The notes below the pieces were generated by a model. That model was not told where the DNA came from. It ran no database searches and saw nothing but the letters and a program-made list of their open reading frames with translations. Of a stretch of DNA of 64,000 nt, positions 57,207 to 64,000 are shown in pieces. The translations under genes were made by a program, and so were the position numbers. Source of the DNA: Lonicera japonica (lineage: Eukaryota > Streptophyta > Magnoliopsida > Dipsacales > Caprifoliaceae); NCBI GenBank assembly GCA_021464415.1, contig CM038469.1, positions 15,664,501 to 15,728,500 on the forward strand, written 5' to 3'. Position 1 is the first letter of the stretch; the number at the start of each line of letters is the position of its first letter.

Positions 57207-59290
57207 ATGGATCCTAAACACTTTGGAGAGATGTTGAAGTAATAAACAAACACTTATACAATCTGTTCATTATAATGTAATTTGATTTCTGTTTTATTAT
57301 GCATCTGTTTGTGATTTGAATATGTTTTTGCAGGCATTTGGAGAAGCAGGATGAGTTTCTTGATTATGCCAAGATATCAATGCCATGCGAATTGGGAAAA
57401 CTTCAGGTTTTCGTTGATATTTTCGGTTTGATCTAGTTTGCTTTGTTGTGTGTACATTGTATATTATATACATATGTTTGTTTGCACACAATGATTCAAA
57501 AATATTTAAGCATTATATATTTACAAGTACAACTTAGTACGTTCTTGCATGTTAGTGCAGTCAATGGTTGAAAAATCAAGTTATGTCAATAACTTGCGCA
57601 ACATGATTTTATTCTGATCTTTTCATAACTAGCCTTCATCAAGAGAGGGGAGAAAGTGATGTACATCAACATAGTTGTTCACCATATTGATAGAAGGTTA
57701 TATAACTTTAATATATTACATGAATTCGTAGGCGACCCAATTGAATTATATGAACTGACCAAACAGCTGCTGAATCTGTTGTGGCATATGATTCCTAGAC
57801 TCTTAAATTCATGGAAATAGTAGTTGTTGTTTGGAATTAGGTAAAAGATGTTCGATTGCAAGGGTTATTATATTTAGAGATGAGTCAGGAAAGAGGCTCT
57901 AAAATACCCTTCATGTTTTTTATTAGTTTAACTCAAGAAATAAGCCCTTGAATTGCTTGCAATCTATTATCTTGAATCGAAGAATTATGTAGACTTGTAG
58001 TCCACCCGATCGGAGTTCATAGAAAAGTAAACTTGAATATTCAAGTAACTTAGGAGATTGTTCGGACTTCGAAAGGAGGCTGCTTTTGACCCTTTCGAGT
58101 CGAGTTTTATACTTAAAGGTTCTATCTTATGTATATATAGGGAACTGATCAGGTGCGGACTCATAAAGAGAGTTCGCACGAATTTTGGCTGAAATCAGGG
58201 TCCACCACTAAAAGTTGTTTTGACACTCTCTCTCCACTTTAACCATTTTCCGCAAAAGGTAAAAATTAAACATTTTCTCTCTCGTCCCTTTACCCAACAA
58301 AACTGAGCTCTCTCTCTCTCTCAAAACCAAAAATTCCACACTCACGAGAACTAAGAGCTCTCTTTATCTTCTCTCAAATTTATCCTTTCTCGCTTCTTTT
58401 TCTTCTCTCACAAATTCACCCAAATCACAAATAAATCATACCAACCCTTGGGTTGCCAAAAAAAACCCACGAGAATGAGAAAGCAATTGTTTATAGTTGT
58501 TAGAGAAGGGTTGAATAAGAATGTTTATTTATTTTTTATTTATCAAGATGAATGTTATTGTTTCATAAGATCAGGCTTAGTAATAAACCTTTTACTATCT
58601 TCATGTGTAGGATAAAGCTCTAGACTTAAAATTCCAAAACTGTTCACTAAACCTAGGTATGTAGTCCATTCTTTTAGTTAGGAATTGAGCTCCTAAATTT
58701 TACATTCTACTTGCCCTTTGATGATCACCTTTAAAGTTTAGACATACTTGTTTTTTTCGTCCTTACAAACTTCATTAACTCAATGATGCAGGATTTAAGT
58801 TGTCATTATCAATGCTTTTGTAAGAATAAACAACACTAAGTCAATTTATGCGGATCACTTTGTGGTATAAGTTGGAGAATAATTAAAGAAGTATAAACTA
58901 TATATGATAAAAAAAAATTCCAACCGAATCCAAATTTCCAAAGAACATCCCTCTCCTCGCCACATAGTACTAACAATATCTCATGCTACGTACTATGTCG
59001 TCCCATGGTTCAAATTAAGAGCTTGCTTTTTTGTAGGAGCAATGTTAAGGCGCAAATGCAATAAATTCATGTCAGCTCAAGGTCTAATTAAAACGGTAGG
59101 CAGAACCCCAAATTGATATCGAAATAGTTTCAATGTTTCTTTTTTCTTATTTTTTCGGTTCAATCAAATCACTACTATGAAAAAAAAATGATGTTATATT
59201 CTTTTTTCCTCCCAGAAAGATGATGATGTTTTGAATGACAGTGAGCATGGGCAATCCAAAGCTATGTATAACCTGTCTAGTGATCGATGA
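57207..59290 (+). pseudogene. Small conserved plant protein (MDPK...LKHLEKQ family), probably degenerate
   Basis: Exons traced on the plus strand: 57207-57238 and 57334-57406 join in frame to MDPKHFGEMLKHLEKQDEFL then DYAKISMPCELGKLQ. 59037-59095 gives AMLRRKCNKFMSAQGLIKT and 59216-59290 gives KDDDVLNDSEHGQSKAMYNL to a TGA. I recall a family of short plant proteins that begin MDPKxxGExLKHLEKQNELL and continue HELHKLQVEEEMLMRKxYExMSA, of unknown function; I cannot name it. Exons 2 and 3 do not join in frame (one nucleotide is missing) and the VEEE block is lost, so the gene looks damaged or needs an unseen junction. It has a pyrimidine-rich leader at 57060-57200. Confidence 0.5.
57407..59036 (+). 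other. Intron of the MDPK-family gene with a possible insertion
   Basis: No exon recognised. 58139-58500 stands out: it begins with a hairpin (GTGCGGACTC...GAGTTCGCAC at 58153-58179) and is then CT-rich, with a (CT)n run at about 58308-58322, like a gene leader or a small element inserted in the intron. Confidence 0.4.
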
Positions 59291-60449
59291 TTAAAATCAA
59301 GCCCTACTAGTTCTCACATTTATGAGCTTTGTTGATTATTGATATGTAAATCTTTTGGAATATGTTATTTGATAGATATCTCTGTTTCTTTTTGTTCAAT
59401 TTGCAGTGATCAAATGGTTCTGTGCTACCTTAAATTTTGTTTGAATAATGAATACAATAATTGTGAAGTTAAAAATTTGCTATTGGTGCCTTTTCGTCTA
59501 TTAGAACTTATGGGACAATTGATGCATGTGCAATGTTGGTAATGTTACATGTACATATTGTAAAGAGACGTGTGAATATAGATGTCCAATTCACAAATGA
59601 AATTTAAATTAGGTTGAGATGTTATATATATTTCGCAGATAGAAATACCTAAATTCAAATATATGTATACGGAATCCGTCTCAGATATGGATTTTTTGTC
59701 TTGGATACCTCCATAACCACAATATCTATATCTTATGATAGTTAAAATTGCAATGGAAGACATCTCTTTCACAAAGTCGTTTCCACAAGTGTCAACAAAA
59801 CTGAATTTGAATACCAATTGTATACAAGTTTTCTTAAATCATTAATTCATAACCTTAAAAGAGACAACATGAATGAGTGTTATTGTGTTTGATTACTTAT
59901 AAATGATGTGAGAAAGAGTATGGTTTGCAAGAACAATACAAAACAGTGTATTTAATTGTCATTATAAATGATTGTGATTTACTTTGTTAATCAACCACAC
60001 GAAGTAGGAACTATACAATGCAGTTGATTTTCATCACCAACAAAATAGATCGACCAAACATGGACAAAATATTTTATTTGCAAATTTTTTAGAGTGAGTT
60101 TTCAACAAATCAAATAGATAAAATCTATCTATATATCCTTTTATATGTATAAATTTAAATCTATATACAAATTGAAGTGTTTGAAGTATGTGCAATGTGC
60201 ATGTACATACCGTCTATATATAATGTTGCCTATTTTGTCCTTATGTTTGTTTTTTTTAAATAAAATAATATTTCTTTTGGGACTTGACCTCATGATTTCA
60301 AGGTTAAAAGAAAAGACCCATAACTACCAAACAACTTAAATCATTCATTATATAATTTTTAATTTAAAAACATATTTGCATGCATAAAATGAAAGTGTGC
60401 AAATGCATCGTGTGTGCTCAAGTGTCTAGTACATACATATAAATTAAAA
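59291..60449. other. AT-rich intergenic DNA
   Basis: About 1.15 kb without gene, RNA gene or clear repeat. Confidence 0.5.
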
Positions 60450-61089
60450 TCTATTCAGGGTGCATGGGTAGAGCTGTGGCTGGGGTGTTTTCAGTGATCA
60501 CAAGGGGGCAGGCATAGCCTTCTTTGTGGAGATCTCATTAGTGATTAAGGGTCTTAAGGATGCTTATCAACGTGGTTGACACAGGCTCTGGATTAAGTTG
60601 AATTCTATGGCGGTTATTCAGTGCTTGTAGTCCTCTTCTTATCTGCTTCCTTGGTGCGTCACCACAAGGTAGTACAACTGCAAACAGCTTCTTTCTGCAT
60701 GCAGTACTATTTATCCCATATCTACAGGGAGGCAATGATGTTGTGGATCATATGGCATCTACGGGGTTGATCATGTGGTTCTAGTTGGTGGGATTTGGCT
60801 CCTCCCCAAGGGGTGGGGATATGTCATATTTCCTTAATTATAGTTTTAGATTCCATTAACCATGCATTTACTGTATTGTATTTTCTTTGTGCTATTGGTC
60901 TGTCTTTAGATAGGTTTGTTTCGTTTTCATGGGCTAGTTTATAAAGCCCATTGGATTGCTTTTGTTTTGGCTTTTGCAGATTTTCTAGGGATGTCAGGTC
61001 CATGTCCCCTCCCTTTTTTTAGTACACCACCAAGTTTGGATTTTTCAGGCTCACTTTATTTTTCGATATTATTGAAATAAATCTCTAAC
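60450..61089 (+). mobile_element. LINE 3' fragment with RNase H remnant
   Basis: Reading across stops gives GCMGRAVAGVFSVITRGQA, later QTASFCMQYYLSHIYREAND, VVDHMAST, matching the end of plant LINE RNase H (HIyREgNxvADxLA). A 3' UTR follows and ends in ATATTATTGAAATAAATCTC. Heavily decayed. Confidence 0.65.
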
Positions 61090-62747
61090 GCCCTGGATTT
61101 TTGGGGACTTGGGCTTCTTTAAAAACAGGTTAACTTATAACACCATATAAGAATGTGGTTTAACATGTCAGATAAGATTATGTAATCACATATCGATCAG
61201 AAAATATAATCACACCTTTTAAATGATATTATTTAATCATTCTTTATGTGGAATAAGACATTTTTTGAGGATAAATATGATGGAGACATAAATACAAGAT
61301 CGTTTGATATTGCGTATAGATTGAACAAAAAACCTTTGCTAAAACCCTATAAGAATAAATGAATTTCACCTTTGTAGATCATGTAGATGATCCGTATGAG
61401 GAGACTAGGGTTTGAAAGCATCAGATTGCAATTTGGTCAGATTTTTTAATTCTTGCTGGGCTGTGAAAATGCATTATTTTCGCCACCGAAACGACTTTTG
61501 ATTGTCCTTATTTTTCGCATTATAAAAGTAACTTTGCGTTCCGAACGACATATCCAAAAATCAGCCCAATCCAACGGTGCGATTAAAAGTTACGATTGAT
61601 TTACGACTGCTATGCAGAAAACCTAAAGATCTTCTATCGTATTCCTTCTGCTATTAAATCTTGCACCGAGTGTGGGCTGCGGGTATCACCAAGATTTTCT
61701 CCTCTCTTAATAGAATAAACCCTAACTCATGAGAATTATTGTTATAATGAGAAGAGACAAGGCCGGCGTATATATAAGGTTACGATAGGGACCTTAAGGA
61801 GAAATACGTGTTTAAGCTTCTTATGGAAAGTTGGAATTCTAATTCTACTATGAATTAGTTCCTTCCATAAATTATAATTCACACCACTAAAGAATTATAA
61901 TTGCACTCCCGTCCTTATCTCAAAATTATATTTTGAGCTCCTTATTATTAAATACTTATTATTCTCCCCACGTTAAGATTACAGATAATCGTCATTTAAA
62001 TTAAATTACTGACAATTATATTTAAATGACTTCTTAATCCTTGAGCCTACCACTTAACTTATTTGACATGTCGGATTAACATAATCCACCTGCAGGGTTT
62101 GACATGATCAAAACTTATAAACTCCTTAAGGGGCTATCATCAATCCCTATACTAAGACGTGGATTCCGTCAATAATGAATATTCATCATACATATAGTAT
62201 CGTCATCCAATTCACGAAGATTATTGATCCATAAATGAATCTCACTCTTAATGAGTCAAAACAACAAACACTACATATATATGTCTATTAATTATTTCAA
62301 GATTAAGAGTATAAGTAATCATAATAACCATGGGATTTTAGATTGTTTTATATAGTCAGTATAAAAACAATTAACCCAAACTGGTCCTATTCAATACACA
62401 CAAAGTGTACTAGCACAACGAGTTAAAACTATACCGTTTCCTGTAATTAAGATAAACTACTAAAACTTGTCCTACAATCCTACCGATTAGTGTCCAATTC
62501 TATCTAAGATTGTGAACCATTAAACTTATATTCCACCAAAACCGATAATATGATCTTCTGTGTGTAAGCTATACTCTACACACCAAATTATCTACTATAT
62601 GGAATAAAAGACACACATGCACAATATTTAAATAAATAATAGAATGCAACCATTGCCCATAAAGATTCTCATTAAAATAGCAAAACCAAGTTTATAACAT
62701 ATCCAAACCAATAAGAAAATTATGGCTTTTAGTATATCACTCTAACA
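61090..62747 (-). repeat. 3' LTR of a third Copia element
   Basis: On the minus strand the LTR starts TGTTAGAGTGATATAC at 62747, right after the purine tract AAGTGGGAGAT (62748-62759). It contains a TATA box near 61773 and an A+C mixed leader. Its far end is uncertain but lies before the LINE remnant that ends at about 61089. Confidence 0.6.
61769..61778 (-). promoter_or_regulatory. TATA box in the third Copia LTR
   Basis: Minus strand ACCTTATATATACGCCGG with a likely start about 30 bp on, in the correct direction for the LTR promoter. Confidence 0.45.
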
Positions 62748-64000
62748 ATCTCCCACTTAGACTCAAAGCCATGCAGCTATGCATCTTACTTCCATTCCCT
62801 CAACGTGAACACTCTATGTGTTTTCCCTTCTTATGAATTCTCGGCTCTTTTGAGTTTGCAACCATTTCACTATTATCAAAATAAAGTATAATAGCTTATA
62901 ACACTGAAAGTGCCACATCTAGATTCATATGGAAGTTCCTGAGTCAAACCACTGCCTTAGCTGCTTGTAAAGTAGCCGCATATTCAGCTTTCATGGTGGA
63001 GTCAGCAATGCCTGACTGCTTGATACTCCTCCAACCAATGACTCCACCTTTTAGAGTAAACACATAACCTGAAGTTGACTTTCTGAAATCCTAACTTTTG
63101 ATTAAAAATCCTTGTCTGTGTATCCAACAAGTACTAGACTGTTTGCCTGGTAAACTAATATAAAATCTTGAGTCATTTTAAGGTACTTAAGTATATGTTT
63201 TACCGCAGTCCAGTGTTCTTTCCCTCGATTAGACTGATATATGCTAACCATACCAATGGTAAAGCAAATGTCTGGTCTAGTACACAATATAGCATACATG
63301 AGGCTTTCCATTGCTGAAGCATAAGGAATTCCCTTCATCCTCTCTATCTCATCATGTGTCTTATCACATTGATCTTGGATAGAGTGATTCCATACTTAAA
63401 AAGGGAGAAACCCTTTCTTGGAATCTTGTAGACTAACTCCGGCAAGAATTGTATCGACGTAAGTACTTTGGATAAGCCCAACATCCTATTTTTCTAATCT
63501 CGCATAAGCTTAATACCAAGGATGTGATTGGCTTATCCTAAGCCCTTGATATCGAACTGACTTGTTAATCATATCCTCATTGAAGATAATATTCACATAT
63601 CGCTTCCAATAAGTAAGATATTATCCACATACAATACCTAGAATACCACCGCGCTTCGGCTGCGCCTTTTGTACACACAAGACTCATCCGAACATTGATC
63701 AAAACCAAAAGATTTGATTGCATGGTCAAAACAGATGTTTCAAGATCTAGACACTTGTTTAAAAGCCCATAAATGGGCTTTTTGAGCTTGCACAACATGT
63801 GCTCTTGGCCCTTTGCTATGAATCCTTCTAGTTTCATCATATAGATGCTTTTATCAAGACTTCCATTAAGGAAACATGTCTTGACATCCACTTGCCAAAT
63901 CTCGTAATCAAGATGAGCCGCAATACATAAGAGAATCCGAATAGACTTTGGCATGGCTACCGGCAAAAAGGTTTCATTATAATCGATCCCCTTCTTTCTG
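62748..64000 (-). pseudogene. Copia reverse transcriptase/RNase H, truncated by the window edge
   Basis: Minus strand. From the window end: YNETFLPVAMPKSIRILLCI, AAHLDYEIWQVDVKTCFLNG, SLDKSIYM, then KLKKPIYGL and a frameshift near 63760, followed by YVDN (YMWIISYLL in the shifted frame). Next is IPYASAMESLMYAILCTRPD, ICFTIGMVSIYQSNRGKEHW with GYTDKDF (63102-63338), then RNase H FRKSTSGYVFTLKGGVIGWR and DSTMKAEYAA, with TGA for Trp near 62960. Typical Copia order with several stops. The integrase, gag and 5' LTR lie beyond position 64000. Confidence 0.85.

Overview
This is plant nuclear DNA from a eudicot, about two-thirds A+T. It has intron-containing genes with GT/AG junctions, CT-rich leaders and dense nested transposable elements of plant type (Copia and Gypsy LTR elements, Mutator-like, CACTA, LINE and MITE families). 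I cannot name the species. Only one complete and apparently functional host gene is visible: an NPY2-like BTB/NPH3 protein gene on the minus strand (419-3624, four exons) with a CT-rich leader and a TATA box near 4825. Its last codons and 3' UTR have been duplicated in tandem just downstream.

Layout. 1-4830: NPY2-like gene and promoter. 5884-7945: decayed LINE 3' part (zinc-binding and RNase H remnants). 7952-13838: about 5.9 kb Mutator-like element with degenerate terminal inverted repeats (TIRs), a broken mudrA-type transposase on the minus strand, a ULP1-protease remnant on the plus strand and arrays of short palindromes. 14064-19279: structurally complete but non-autonomous CACTA element with an 11-bp TIR and GAT target duplication, carrying a Transposase_24/DUF8039-like gene. 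19283-25924: AT-rich intergenic DNA with a microsatellite, a small repeat cluster and a ~1 kb foldback element. 25925-28011: a second Mutator-like element with TIRs related to the first. It carries exon 1 of a beta-galactosidase gene (a Pack-MULE) and an array of about 16 near-perfect palindromes.

28012-41586: a mosaic of repeats (Gypsy-like LTR pieces, Helitron-like ends) into which a Copia element (29659-34869, TSD TCTAT, LTRs of 167 bp differing at 7 sites) has inserted. 41592-46974: a second Copia element, minus strand, with LTRs of about 1.6 kb and only gag left. 47385-57083: a 3-4 kb segmental duplication flanking a Gypsy-related fragment. Its two copies differ by clean MITE insertions. 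57207-59290: remnants of a small conserved plant gene beginning MDPKHFGEMLKHLEK. 60450-61089: another LINE RNase H remnant. 61090-64000: the 3' LTR and broken reverse transcriptase of a third Copia element that runs off the window.

The most distinctive content is the pair of related Mutator-like elements. One is a former autonomous copy and the other a gene-capturing copy. They share TIR sequence and both contain internal arrays of short palindromes built on a TGC...GCA theme. All coding parts of the mobile elements are damaged, so any present activity would depend on copies elsewhere. All coordinates come from reading the sequence by eye. No alignments or database searches were run.
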